Made by a program: the position numbers and the translations under genes
Shown: one piece after another, positions 17,308 through 25,695 of the stretch
Layout: each line of letters begins with the position of its first letter
How positions within the stretch are numbered: the first letter of the stretch is position 1
The notes under the pieces: model-generated
Database searches by the model: none
What the model was told of the DNA's origin: nothing
The model's input: the letters and a program-made list of their open reading frames with translations, nothing else
Source: JAWKWH01 sp963669415
GTDB taxonomy: Bacteria; Pseudomonadota; Alphaproteobacteria; Rhizobiales; Rhizobiaceae
Reading direction: 5' to 3'
Assembly (NCBI GenBank): GCA_963669415.2
Contig: CAXXPS010000001.1
Coordinates: 1,054,001-1,118,000 of the forward strand
DNA length: 64,000 nucleotides

Positions 17308-17493
17308 TTATTGGTTGTCGGCAGACCGCGCTTCCGCTTCACGGCGCAAAATCGCCATGACGAAAAAGATCGACGCGACGAACAAGATCAGCATTTCGGA
17401 AACATCACCGAGTATCGGGGAACCGGTCATGGCCCCGAAAAGCACATTTGCGAAAAATGCGAGAAACAGCGCCCCGGCTATGAGAATTGGCAC
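17308..17493 (-). CDS. Small two-helix membrane protein at head of TRAP operon
   Basis: 61 residues, two hydrophobic segments (PILIAGALFLAFFANVLFG and SEMLILFVASIFFVMAIL) and a charged tail (RREAEARSADNQ). It starts with GTG at 17493 behind a gggagga ribosome-binding site. It is the first gene after the LacI operators and 20 bases ahead of the TRAP receptor gene, so it is almost certainly part of the operon. It could be an accessory subunit of the transporter; no function is known to me. Confidence 0.75.
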   Translation of the reverse strand: MPILIAGALFLAFFANVLFGAMTGSPILGDVSEMLILFVASIFFVMAILRREAEARSADNQ

Positions 17494-17529
17494 GATTCTG
17501 TCCTCCCTAAGTGCCTTGGATTTCCTGAG

Positions 17530-17543
17530 TGTAAGCCCTTACA
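17530..17543. promoter_or_regulatory. LacI-type operator O1
   Basis: TGTAAGCCCTTACA is a near-perfect palindrome of the kind bound by LacI/GalR proteins (normally with a central CG). It lies between the TRAP operon start and the divergent lacI-family gene. Confidence 0.7.
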
Positions 17544-17551
17544 TCGAAAAA

Positions 17552-17565
17552 TGCAAGCGCTTACA
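17552..17565. promoter_or_regulatory. LacI-type operator O2
   Basis: TGCAAGCGCTTACA has the central CG and symmetric arms typical of LacI-family sites. Its centre is 22 bp from that of the first operator, about two helical turns, so two repressor dimers could bind on the same face. Confidence 0.78.
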
Positions 17566-17654
17566 TTGCATATGCACTACTGTTGTGCTCTGTCATGTGA
17601 ATTCATTCTGGTTTACAGGGTTCGACCGGGTTCATTTATGAGGGAATCGGCATC

Positions 17655-18701
17655 TTGCGCAGCGTACGTTCCTCCGAGAACAATGATCTTCCGACGCTGG
17701 AAGATGTCGCAGCTCGCGCCGGTGTTTCGACGGCGACGGTATCGCGAAGCCTGAACGAGCCGCATCGCGTTTCCAAGGCGACGCGGGACCGCGTCATGGC
17801 CGCTGTCCGGGAACTCGGCTATGCGCCCAATTTCGGCGCACAGGCGCTTGCCGCAAAGAGGACCAACACCTTCGGCGCGATCATTCCGACAATGGAAAAC
17901 GCCATCTTCGCGCGCGGCCTGCAGGCGTTTCAGGAGCATCTCAGCCTGCACGGCATTACGCTGCTCGTCGCCAGTTCTTCTTATAGCGCCGACCTGGAGG
18001 AAAAGCAGATCCGCGCGCTTGTTGCCCGTGGAGCGGACGCGCTTTTGCTCATCGGTCACGATCGCACGCCACAAAGCTACGTATTTCTGGAAAACCGGAA
18101 AATTCCTCATGTTGTCGCGTGGGTGTACGACAGCGCCCAGCCGCGACTGTCCATCGGCTTCGACAATCGCAAGGCGATGGCGGCGCTAACCCGGCGCGTT
18201 CTCGATCTCGGGCATCAGTCCATCGCTGCGATTGTCGCGGATGTTTCCGAAAACGACCGCGCCCGGGAGCGGCTGCAGGGGGTCAGGGAAGCCATGCGGC
18301 AAGCTGGCATGGATCCGGAAGACCTGCGGGTTGTCGAAACGCCATATTCCATCGCAAACGGGGCCGAAGCGTTCGCGGAACTCATGCGCCATGAAGAACG
18401 GCCGACAGCCGTGTTGTGCGGCAATGACGTGCTGGCGGCCGGAGCGTTGAAGATGGCGCGGTCTCTGGGAATTGATGTGCCCGGTGAGGTGTCGATCACC
18501 GGTTTTGATGACATTGAGCTAGCCGAGATCGTGTCTCCCGCGCTTACGACGGTTCACGTTCCGCACCGTGAAATGGGGAAGGGCGCAGCACGCCTGCTTA
18601 TCGCCCTTCGCGACGGAAAGCACCCGGGGAGCAGTGTCGAGCTTGAGGCAACTGTGCAGTGGCGGGAAACACTGGGACCGGTTTGCAAGGCGGTTGAATA
18701 G
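17655..18701 (+). CDS. LacI-family transcriptional regulator of the TRAP operon
   Basis: 348 residues. The helix-turn-helix and hinge are PTLEDVAARAGVSTATVSRS and RDRVMAAVRELGYAPN; the effector domain follows (NTFGAIIPTMENAIFARGLQ to TTVHVPHREMGKGAARLL), with ITGFDDIELAEIVSPALTT as the typical C-terminal block. The only good start is TTG at 17655. Two palindromic operators lie 90-125 bases upstream, between it and the divergent TRAP/hpsN-like operon, so it probably represses both until a substrate-derived inducer appears. Confidence 0.92.
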   Translation: MRSVRSSENNDLPTLEDVAARAGVSTATVSRSLNEPHRVSKATRDRVMAAVRELGYAPNFGAQALAAKRTNTFGAIIPTMENAIFARGLQAFQEHLSLHGITLLVASSSYSADLEEKQIRALVARGADALLLIGHDRTPQSYVFLENRKIPHVVAWVYDSAQPRLSIGFDNRKAMAALTRRVLDLGHQSIAAIVADVSENDRARERLQGVREAMRQAGMDPEDLRVVETPYSIANGAEAFAELMRHEERPTAVLCGNDVLAAGALKMARSLGIDVPGEVSITGFDDIELAEIVSPALTTVHVPHREMGKGAARLLIALRDGKHPGSSVELEATVQWRETLGPVCKAVE

Positions 18702-18702
18702 A

Positions 18703-18739
18703 ACGCGAACCCGGATCGCTTTAGATACCAGGTTCGCGT
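18703..18739 (+). terminator. Possible terminator hairpin after LacI regulator
   Basis: ACGCGAACC and GGTTCGCGT are exact reverse complements with a 19-base loop, just after the lacI-type stop codon. No clear T run follows, so the terminator role is uncertain. Confidence 0.4.
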
Positions 18740-18762
18740 ATCACGGCTCTATCGTGTCGCGC

Positions 18763-19044
18763 TCAGCGTCCGCGAACGATGTGCGGTTGGACCTGGATCA
18801 CAACATTTGAGCGCTCTTTTACTTTGTTTCTGAACAGTCCGCCTGCAAACGGCAGCTCGCCGAGGACCGGAACCGGGCGGCGCTCGCTGGTCTGGTCTTC
18901 ATTTTCATTTTCGGAGTAGTCGATCTGGAACTGCGTGCGGATGCCTTCGCCTCCACCACCTTCAAAGGCGGATGCGACGCCGGCCTGCGCAACGAGTGCT
19001 GCAAATGTTGCGGTAACGATGATTGATCTTGAATTGCGAAACAT
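18763..19044 (-). CDS. Small exported protein with an orphan secretin C-terminal block
   Basis: 93 residues. A signal peptide (residues 1-27, IIVTATFAALVAQAGVASA) is followed by EGGGGEGIRTQFQIDYSENE, an acidic linker, and then PVPVLGELPFAGGLFRNKVK, ending ERSNVVIQVQPHIVRGR. That last block copies the end of the beta-barrel of type II/III/IV-pilus secretins, where VPVLGDIP..G.LF is followed by ELLIFITPRIV. The remaining secretin domains are absent, so it cannot form a pore alone. ATG at 19044 has an aggaaggg ribosome-binding site. It may be a reduced, independently kept protein or a remnant; it stands alone between two operons. Confidence 0.75.
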   Translation of the reverse strand: MFRNSRSIIVTATFAALVAQAGVASAFEGGGGEGIRTQFQIDYSENENEDQTSERRPVPVLGELPFAGGLFRNKVKERSNVVIQVQPHIVRGR

Positions 19045-19228
19045 GACTTTGTCCCTTCCTGTCTCAGCTGCGGGCAACCCCGCCGATAACAGTCAGTCGC
19101 CGCAGCAGCACATAAGGTTCAAACGGGTTGGATTTTTTTGGTTGAGACGGAAGTTGATCGGTGGGCTTGATAGACTCTAAGCAGAGATTCTACCGCGTTG
19201 ACCGGATATCCGGGTTGCGGACACACGA

Positions 19229-20260
19229 TTAACCGTCGGCGATCTCGATGGTGCTGTCGTCTGACCAAGAAAGCCAAACGGGTCCTGCATCAGGTAATCC
19301 GCTAAAGTCGGAATCGCGGGCAACCACCTTGATCACGTCGCCTTGCCAATTGAGGACGCAGGTTCCCAAAGCCCCGGCAAATATTCGCTGGCGCATTTCC
19401 GCGCGCAGGCAATTTGACGATTTGGGTTTGGCAGGCGTGATCCGCATGTTTTCAGGTCGAACAGCGATTGATCCGGTCTTGACCCTGGAAATCAGCGCAC
19501 CGTCACGCAGCCGCAATCCGTCCGCTTCGCGGGTTCCCGACAGGATATTGGCTTCGCCAAGAAATCGGGCGGTGAATTCGTCACGCGGATCGGAGTAAAC
19601 ATCGCGCGGCGCGCCATGGCGGATCAGGCGGCCATCTTTGAGGATCCCGATCTGGTCGGACAGGGTCAGTGCTTCTTCCTGGTCATGGGTTACAAAGATT
19701 GTGGTTATCCCGATTTCGCGCTGAATACGCTTGAGCTCGATCTGCATGTCAATGCGGAGTGCCTTGTCGAGCGCCGACAACGGTTCGTCCAGCAAAAGAA
19801 CGCGGGGCTTTGTCACAATTGCCCTGGCCATGGCCACCCGCTGTCGCTGTCCACCGGAAAGCTGGTGAGGTTTACGGTCGGAATAGGGTCCGAGCTGCAC
19901 GAGTTCCAATGCGTCGCGAACGCGTTTTGCCCGTTCCTGGCCGAAGATCTTGCGGACTGCGAGGCCGAAGCCGACATTGTCCGCGACGGTCATGTTGGGG
20001 AACAGTGCATAATTCTGGAATACCATTCCGATCTCGCGCTTCTCGACCGGTGTGTTCTCAACCGAGCTGTCACCAATATAGACCCGGCCACTGTCTGGAA
20101 TGACAAACCCGGCGATGGCACGAAGCAAGGTTGTCTTGCCGCTTCCTGACGGGCCAAGCAGCCCGAAAAAGCCTCCATCGGCGAAGGCAAGCGTCACATC
20201 GTTCAGCGCACGGGCTTCGCCATAGGTTTTGATCAGATTCTCGACGCGGATTTCGGCCAT
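19229..20260 (-). CDS. ABC transporter ATP-binding protein (spermidine/putrescine, iron or sugar-acid type)
   Basis: 343 residues. Walker A GPSGSGKTT (about 36-44), Q-loop VFQNYALFPNM, signature LSGGQRQRVAMARAI, Walker B VLLLDEPLSALD and switch THDQEEAL are all present, followed by a TOBE-type C-terminal domain (IAVRPENMRI). It powers the two permeases whose genes lie directly upstream; its ATG overlaps the permease stop by one base. The neighbours (ADP-ribosylglycohydrolase, PfkB kinase, GntR) point to import of a nucleoside-, ribosyl- or sugar-like compound rather than simple polyamine, though that is inference. Confidence 0.93.
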   Translation of the reverse strand: MAEIRVENLIKTYGEARALNDVTLAFADGGFFGLLGPSGSGKTTLLRAIAGFVIPDSGRVYIGDSSVENTPVEKREIGMVFQNYALFPNMTVADNVGFGLAVRKIFGQERAKRVRDALELVQLGPYSDRKPHQLSGGQRQRVAMARAIVTKPRVLLLDEPLSALDKALRIDMQIELKRIQREIGITTIFVTHDQEEALTLSDQIGILKDGRLIRHGAPRDVYSDPRDEFTARFLGEANILSGTREADGLRLRDGALISRVKTGSIAVRPENMRITPAKPKSSNCLRAEMRQRIFAGALGTCVLNWQGDVIKVVARDSDFSGLPDAGPVWLSWSDDSTIEIADG

Positions 20261-21045
20261 CAGCGCTCTCCTCCGAAGTTTGAAAAACGGGCCGCCAGAA
20301 GCATGATCCCCATCGAAATCGCGATGATGATGGTGGAGACCGCATTGATCTCGGGCGTAAATCCCTTGCGGATTGCGGTGTAGATCAACACCGGTAGGGT
20401 GCTGTCACCTGGTTCTGCGAGGAAGTAGGACACAACAAACTGGTCGAAGCTGACTGCAAAGGCGAACAGTCCTCCGGCAATGACACCCGGTAATATCCAC
20501 GGCAGTGTCACGCCTCGTGTCACCTGCCATGCGGAAGCACCGAGTGAACGCGCAGCTTCTTCCAGCGACCGGTCGAACGTCGCCAGCCGGGCAGTCACCA
20601 CCACGATGACGTAGGGCAGGGCAAGCGCAACATGGCCGATAATGACGGCGGGTGTTCCGCGGCCGATCCCGACCCCGAAGAAAAAGATCAGCATCGCGGT
20701 GCCGGTGATCAGCCAGGGAATGGCGATCGGCGGGAACAGCAATAGCTGAAGGATTTTCTTGCCGGTAAACTCGTAGCGGAACAAAGCGATTGCTGCTGAA
20801 GTGCCAAGGGTAGTAGCGATGATTGTGGTGATTACAGCGATCCAGATTGAACGCCAGGCTGCAGTCAAAATCTCATCGTTTCTCTGCAACCTTTCATACC
20901 ATTCCGTGGAGTAGCTGAATGGGAGTTGATAAAACTCCGATGCGTTAAACGACATCGCCGCCATGACCAGAATTGGCGCGTAGAGGAAGAACAGGATCAT
21001 CCCCAGATAAACCAGACCGATCCGTGAGAGGAAGCGATTGCTCAA
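20260..21045 (-). CDS. ABC transporter permease (PotC-like)
   Basis: 261 residues from TTG at 21043-21045, which overlaps the stop of the upstream permease in a TTGA arrangement, pointing to translational coupling. Six membrane helices can be traced. The coupling (EAA) loop is EEAARSLGASAWQVTRGVTLP about two thirds in. An upstream ATG at 21138 is in frame but lies inside the other permease and encodes a non-hydrophobic, cysteine-rich stretch, so it is rejected. Confidence 0.9.
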   Translation of the reverse strand: MSNRFLSRIGLVYLGMILFFLYAPILVMAAMSFNASEFYQLPFSYSTEWYERLQRNDEILTAAWRSIWIAVITTIIATTLGTSAAIALFRYEFTGKKILQLLLFPPIAIPWLITGTAMLIFFFGVGIGRGTPAVIIGHVALALPYVIVVVTARLATFDRSLEEAARSLGASAWQVTRGVTLPWILPGVIAGGLFAFAVSFDQFVVSYFLAEPGDSTLPVLIYTAIRKGFTPEINAVSTIIIAISMGIMLLAARFSNFGGER

Positions 21046-21905
21046 GTTCTTGCCCTCCGCAACACAGGGCTCGCAATGGCCAGAATGGTCAGCACAACTG
21101 CGAGCAAAATGAAGGATAGAGCAGCGCCCAGCGGCCAATTGAAAACGGCGACGAACTGATCTTCAATCACCGTGCCATAGTAAGTCCCGAGACGCCCACC
21201 CAGCAACCGCGGTTCCATGAACGAGCCGACCACGGGAACAAAAATAAGAACAGCGCCGGCGATGATCCCCGGTGATGACAGCGGCAGGATTATCCGCAGC
21301 AATATGGTGCGGCGCTTGGCGCCGAGTGATCGTGCGGCTTCGATGAGCGAATCGTCGATCGCCTGCAATGCGAGGTATGAGGTCAGGATTACGTAGGGCA
21401 AATAGGAGTGGACAAGCCCGATCACGATCGCGGTCGGACTGAACATGAGATTTATTCTCACATCCCACGGAAGAACTGCGTCGATGGCCGTGCTCAACAC
21501 GCCATTGCCCCGAAGAACGATCGCCCATGAGAAGATGCGTACGAGTGAATTGGACCAAAACGGCAGGATTACGAGCAGGAATAACGCGCCTCGCGCCCGG
21601 CCACGCACCACCTTGGCCAACACGTAGGCACACGGGAATCCGATGATCACCGAAACCGCCGTCACGGTCACGCCAAGCATGAGTGACTTCCAAAGAAGCC
21701 TCGCATAGGTGGTGGATTCAAAGAAGGCGCCGTAGTTCTCGAGCGTGAAATACCACGTGCGATCACCGAACGGCACGTCGGACAAAAGGCTGAAGAATAT
21801 CATGGCTGACAGTGGCAGGAACACCGCCACCGTCAGCCAAACATATGCAGGAGAAAGCAGGGCCGCTGCCCGCAAGCGATCGCTTCTTGCAATTAAGTCG
21901 GACAT
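21042..21905 (-). CDS. ABC transporter permease (PotB-like)
   Basis: 287 residues, six helices (first AYVWLTVAVFLPLSAMIFFS). The EAA loop reads IEAARSLGAKRRTILLRIIL, followed by SSPGIIAGAVLIFVP. It pairs with the PotC-like permease to make the inner-membrane channel. It follows the receptor gene by 24 bases in the same operon. Confidence 0.92.
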   Translation of the reverse strand: MSDLIARSDRLRAAALLSPAYVWLTVAVFLPLSAMIFFSLLSDVPFGDRTWYFTLENYGAFFESTTYARLLWKSLMLGVTVTAVSVIIGFPCAYVLAKVVRGRARGALFLLVILPFWSNSLVRIFSWAIVLRGNGVLSTAIDAVLPWDVRINLMFSPTAIVIGLVHSYLPYVILTSYLALQAIDDSLIEAARSLGAKRRTILLRIILPLSSPGIIAGAVLIFVPVVGSFMEPRLLGGRLGTYYGTVIEDQFVAVFNWPLGAALSFILLAVVLTILAIASPVLRRART

Positions 21906-21929
21906 TGACCCCTCCTCGCCAAATACCTG

Positions 21930-22961
21930 TTACTGGGCGGCTTTGAGGTCCTGCCAGAGTTTCAGATAGGTCTCCCGCTTTTCGTCAGAGACAGGCTTCA
22001 TGAATTGGACCTTGGCAACGACATCCGGGTTTCCCAAAACCCTGCGGTTGAAGCTTGCCTCCGGTAAAGCTGCCGCACCCTTCAAGTTGGACGTCGCCGG
22101 CGCACCGTCGGCATCCCATTTGACGTAGAATTCCGGGTCCACCATCCAATTGATGAAAGCATGGGCGGCGTCTTGCTTGGTTGAACTGGCCGGGATGGAC
22201 AATCCGTCGAGCCAGCCAAGCGCGCCTTCATTCGGAACAACAAACGCAACGGGTAGACCCTTCGCGATCGATCGGGATGCCGAACCGGACCAATAGGTTG
22301 CCACAGCAAAATCACCGGCTGACATGAACTGGTTCCAGTCGTTTTCCGAGCTCCAGAATGTGGTGATCTGAGGCAGCAGCTCTACAAGCTTGGATTTCAC
22401 GGCATCGAGGTCATTGATTTCATTAAGGTTCTGACCGGTCGCCATCGCGGCAAACTGAACGGCTTCCAGACCGTCATCACGGATGGAGACACGTCCCTTC
22501 CAAGCTGGATCCCAGAGTACTGATAGCGAGGTTGGCAGGTCACCAAAGTCATTTGTGTTGACAGCGATCGATGTCAGTCCCCAAGTCCATGGCACACCGT
22601 GCATGCTTCCACCGGGATTGAGATCAACATTGGCCACAAGACCCGGATCCAAATCGGCCATATTTGCGATCTTCGACTTGTCGATCGCTGCGATCAGGCC
22701 CTCTTCCTGTGCCTGCGCGGTGTATGCGGCATTGATAAGCACAACATCATAGGCTCCGGGATTTGTGCGCAGTTTGGTGAGCATTTCCTGTTCGGATGTG
22801 AAATACTCATGAACCACCGTATGCCCGGTCTTGTCGCTAAACGCGCTGACAGCCCAGTCCAGGTCAGTGCCGTAGCCCTGCCAGTTCAGGACGCGGATCT
22901 CGTCGGCATTGGCACTGTAGGCAGCCATCGCCAGTATGGATGTCAAAAGCAGTCGTTTCAT
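21930..22961 (-). CDS. Extracellular solute-binding protein (PotD/PotF-like)
   Basis: 343 residues with signal peptide MKRLLLTSILAMAAYSANA, then DEIRVLNWQGYGTDLDWAVS, typical of the polyamine/thiamine/iron cluster of periplasmic receptors. The hinge and pocket region includes GVPWTWGLTSIAVNTNDFG and WMVDPEFYVKW. The acidic residues expected for polyamine binding are not obvious by eye. ATG at 22961 has a gggagaa ribosome-binding site. It lies 10 bases after the PfkB kinase gene, tying import to the kinase. Confidence 0.9.
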   Translation of the reverse strand: MKRLLLTSILAMAAYSANADEIRVLNWQGYGTDLDWAVSAFSDKTGHTVVHEYFTSEQEMLTKLRTNPGAYDVVLINAAYTAQAQEEGLIAAIDKSKIANMADLDPGLVANVDLNPGGSMHGVPWTWGLTSIAVNTNDFGDLPTSLSVLWDPAWKGRVSIRDDGLEAVQFAAMATGQNLNEINDLDAVKSKLVELLPQITTFWSSENDWNQFMSAGDFAVATYWSGSASRSIAKGLPVAFVVPNEGALGWLDGLSIPASSTKQDAAHAFINWMVDPEFYVKWDADGAPATSNLKGAAALPEASFNRRVLGNPDVVAKVQFMKPVSDEKRETYLKLWQDLKAAQ

Positions 22962-22971
22962 TGTCTTCTCC

Positions 22972-23931
22972 CTAGTATTGAATTTCATTTTGCCGGATTG
23001 CATGGCTCTGTGACTTCTTCATCGCCAACAAGGTCTCTTCCAGTTGGGGAGCTGTCGAAGGTCCCCGTCTGGTGGTTGAAAGTGCGGCGGACACATTGGC
23101 AATATGCGCCGCCTCGACCGGTTTCTCTCCCTGCGCGAGCATGGCAATAAATGCACCGACATGCGCGTCACCGGCGCCGTTGGTATCAACGGCGATCACT
23201 TCGTGAGCAGGTATGTGCGTGATCCCGCCATCCTTTTCGGCAATGAGGCAGCCGTTCCCGCCATCGCGTAAAACTGCCCCGCCTTGCGGTGGACGTTCGA
23301 CAGCAAGTGCCCTAGCGGCATCCTCCGCGCTATTGGCGCCCGTCATGATCATGGCTTCGTTTTTGTTGGTGGTGATCCAGAGCGCGGCAGCGCCGGCCGC
23401 CGCAAGACTTTTCGGCGAGATGCGGTCCACCATCGGGCTGGGATCAAATACCAGCCTCGATGCAGTCGTTGTCTCCAGCCAAGCGGTCATTGCCGCCGAA
23501 CTTTGCGAATATGCCAGCGTGTAGCCCGTCAGCAGCAACCAATCCCGGTCTTCGATTGGCAGCCCGGCGAGATCCGCCGGAGCGATCGGGCCATCCAGAT
23601 CCGTCGATGTGATGAAGCTGCGTTCACCGTCCCGGTCGATCAAAACAGTGCAGCAGCCCTGGTCTCGATGCCCGGTTCGCTGTCGCAGGATCTCAATATC
23701 CGCTTGCGCGAGTGCATCGGTGACGAGGTCAGCGAATGGACCCGTGCCCAACATACCGGCATAGGCGACCTCCATGCCGCATCGTCTTGCAGCGGCCATC
23801 GCATTGAACGCCCCACCGGCTGTGAGCGTGTCGTCGTGAACGATCGCCTCGTCGCCCGGCGCTGGAATGGTTTCGATCTGGTAGATGTGATCGACAACCA
23901 CACTGGAAAGCTGGATCAGGCGGCCGGTCAT
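22972..23931 (-). CDS. PfkB-family (ribokinase-like) sugar/nucleoside kinase
   Basis: 319 residues. The first PfkB signature region is DDTLTAGGAFNAMAAARRCG and the second, with the catalytic base, is VDTNGAGDAHVGAFIAML (about 265-282), where Asp of GAGD removes the proton from the hydroxyl to be phosphorylated. ATG at 23931 overlaps the upstream ADP-ribosylglycohydrolase stop by four bases (ATGA). The pair glycohydrolase plus PfkB kinase is also found in E. coli yegU-yegV, so the kinase probably phosphorylates the sugar that the hydrolase frees. Confidence 0.92.
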   Translation of the reverse strand: MTGRLIQLSSVVVDHIYQIETIPAPGDEAIVHDDTLTAGGAFNAMAAARRCGMEVAYAGMLGTGPFADLVTDALAQADIEILRQRTGHRDQGCCTVLIDRDGERSFITSTDLDGPIAPADLAGLPIEDRDWLLLTGYTLAYSQSSAAMTAWLETTTASRLVFDPSPMVDRISPKSLAAAGAAALWITTNKNEAMIMTGANSAEDAARALAVERPPQGGAVLRDGGNGCLIAEKDGGITHIPAHEVIAVDTNGAGDAHVGAFIAMLAQGEKPVEAAHIANVSAALSTTRRGPSTAPQLEETLLAMKKSQSHAIRQNEIQY

Positions 23932-24947
23932 TGTGCGGCCTCCAGGTTTCGATGGGCGCGAACCGAAAGCAGATCTGCTGCCACCTTTTTCAAGTCGAGG
24001 CCGTTGACTTCTGTGACACGCGCCAACTTGTCTGGCGGGAAAGCGGACATGCCGGCGCAAGCCCCAGCCATTGCCGTTGCAATTGCGCCGATCGTGTCAG
24101 TGTCATCGCCGATGTTTGCGGCGATAACCGCCGCTGACCATGGGTCGCCCTTTGCCAGGCTGACCACACCAAAGGCCGCTGCAACGGATTGGGCACTTGC
24201 TACAGATGTGCCGATGCGGCGCGCCAGTTCTGCCTCGTCTTTCGAGCCGGCGACTTCGATCGCGTCTGCAATGCGAGCCGCCATATCTGCCTCGCCGACC
24301 GCGGCGCCTAAACGTGCTCCCAAGTCTGCAGCGTCCAACGCAAAAGGCAGCGCAGCATCGAATGTGGCCCCCTCGATGCCGCAGCTCACGACGGTTGCGA
24401 CGGCCGCCGCGGCGGAAATTGCTTCCCTGGTGTTGTGCGTCACCAGGCAGACCTCAGCCACCTGGTTGACGAGGAACTCCAGATCCTGATTTGGTGTGGC
24501 GATCGCCAATGGCGCAATTCGCATTGCCGCACCATTGGTGGTTCCCGAAAGGCCTGTTTCACTCACCGGCTCGCCGGCCATAAGCGCCTTCAATGCACGT
24601 TTCGACGATGGACCCAGCAAATCCCGCAGGCCGCGTTTGCGTACGCCCGCTTCCCAGTCGATCAGCGCTTGCGCCCAAGCCCGATGATCGAAACTCGAAT
24701 GAGAAGAATGGCTCAACAGATCGGCCAGCAATAGCGACTGTTCCGTATCGTCCGTAACCATTGCCGCAGACAAGCCGTGCGAAACCGGGTGATCGGGTAT
24801 GGGAGCAACAAAGTCCTGAAGCCGGCCATAGGAGGATGCGATTTCTTCGCGTGTCATCGTTTGTGACGGCATGCCGAGCGCGTCACCTAACGCAACGCCG
24901 GCAAGCGCTGCCTCGGCTCGATCCAACTGGGCTGCTTCAGGCGCCAT
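23928..24947 (-). CDS. ADP-ribosylglycohydrolase (ARH/DraG-fold) family protein
   Basis: 339 residues, all-helical. Dinuclear-metal motifs are VTDDTEQSLLLADLL (about 64-78, the T-D-D motif) and ANIGDDTDTIGAIATAMAGA near the C-terminus (GDDTD). The start, AEAALAGVALGDALGMPSQ, is the family N-terminal helix. Such enzymes split N- or O-glycosidic bonds to ADP-ribose or related ribosides. In this operon the partner genes are a kinase and an importer, so a small imported riboside is a likelier substrate than modified protein. The start codon abuts the GntR stop (one-base overlap). Confidence 0.92.
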   Translation of the reverse strand: MAPEAAQLDRAEAALAGVALGDALGMPSQTMTREEIASSYGRLQDFVAPIPDHPVSHGLSAAMVTDDTEQSLLLADLLSHSSHSSFDHRAWAQALIDWEAGVRKRGLRDLLGPSSKRALKALMAGEPVSETGLSGTTNGAAMRIAPLAIATPNQDLEFLVNQVAEVCLVTHNTREAISAAAAVATVVSCGIEGATFDAALPFALDAADLGARLGAAVGEADMAARIADAIEVAGSKDEAELARRIGTSVASAQSVAAAFGVVSLAKGDPWSAAVIAANIGDDTDTIGAIATAMAGACAGMSAFPPDKLARVTEVNGLDLKKVAADLLSVRAHRNLEAAQ

Positions 24948-25660
24948 CAGAAATCGATCCTCAGACCGAAGCGTTCGGGATCCAGGATACTTTCAACATA
25001 TTCGAGCACGCTGCCATCGGCACAGTGAGTGACGCGTTCCAATCGAAGCATCGGGGCGCCCGACGGACGCTTCATTATTGCGGCGTCGACCGCCGACAGG
25101 GCTGGTATGACACCGGCGATCTCCTGCCCGCCTGCTGATGCCAGCTCCAATTCATTGAGAGTCCGGTTCAGGGAATCTCCAATCAACCCGGTCTCCAACA
25201 GGGGTTCGAACACCTCGCGCCAAGGCAGCCGGCTGCGCTCCAGTGAAATGCCGATTTCCTCACTCTTGGAGAAGCGCAGCCGGTCAAGACAGAGGTAGTC
25301 GCCGTTTTCCTGCTCCAACCGCAGGTCGGCACTCATCGAGGGTCCGCGGCACAATGACATGAGGCGGGTTTCAACCGATCCGGAACCGCTCGACAAAGCG
25401 ACGGTCCAACCGAGGTTGCTGTCGATGGTGGTTCCGTCATAGGTGACGAAGGAACCGATCCCGGTTCGAGTTGTGATCAGTCCCTGCTGCGCCAGAATTT
25501 CCAATCCGCGACGAACCGTGTTTCTGCTCACCGAAAACCGGCGCATCAGACCGCCGGCGCTTTCCAACTGATCGCCGTGGCCGAAACGGCCTTCGCGAAT
25601 TTCGCGCTCCAATGTGCGGGCGACCATTTCCGATTTCGGAATTCCGGGTGGGTTTGGCAT
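24947..25660 (-). CDS. GntR-family regulator (HutC/UTRA type)
   Basis: 237 residues. The winged helix domain is GDQLESAGGLMRRFSVSRNT and RRGLEILAQQGLITTRTGIG; the UTRA effector domain starts near residue 95 and ends CADGSVLEYVESILDPERF. It is first in the operon and a palindromic operator lies 10 bases before its start codon, so autoregulation and control of the six downstream genes are likely. It corresponds in position and type to YegW next to yegTUV. Confidence 0.92.
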   Translation of the reverse strand: MPNPPGIPKSEMVARTLEREIREGRFGHGDQLESAGGLMRRFSVSRNTVRRGLEILAQQGLITTRTGIGSFVTYDGTTIDSNLGWTVALSSGSGSVETRLMSLCRGPSMSADLRLEQENGDYLCLDRLRFSKSEEIGISLERSRLPWREVFEPLLETGLIGDSLNRTLNELELASAGGQEIAGVIPALSAVDAAIMKRPSGAPMLRLERVTHCADGSVLEYVESILDPERFGLRIDF

Positions 25661-25669
25661 GTTTAATCG

Positions 25670-25695
25670 ATGGTACCTGTTCCTACCTGTACCAT
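25670..25695. promoter_or_regulatory. Putative GntR operator
   Basis: ATGGTAC at 25670 and GTACCAT at 25689 form a perfect 7-bp inverted repeat with a 12-base spacer; an inner direct repeat ACCTGT occurs twice. GT..AC half sites are usual for HutC-type GntR regulators, and the site lies directly upstream of the gntR gene. Confidence 0.65.

Noticed and set aside
16301..17641. Plus-strand open frame of 446 codons
   Set aside because: It lies antisense to the TRAP receptor gene, which has a signal peptide and all family blocks.
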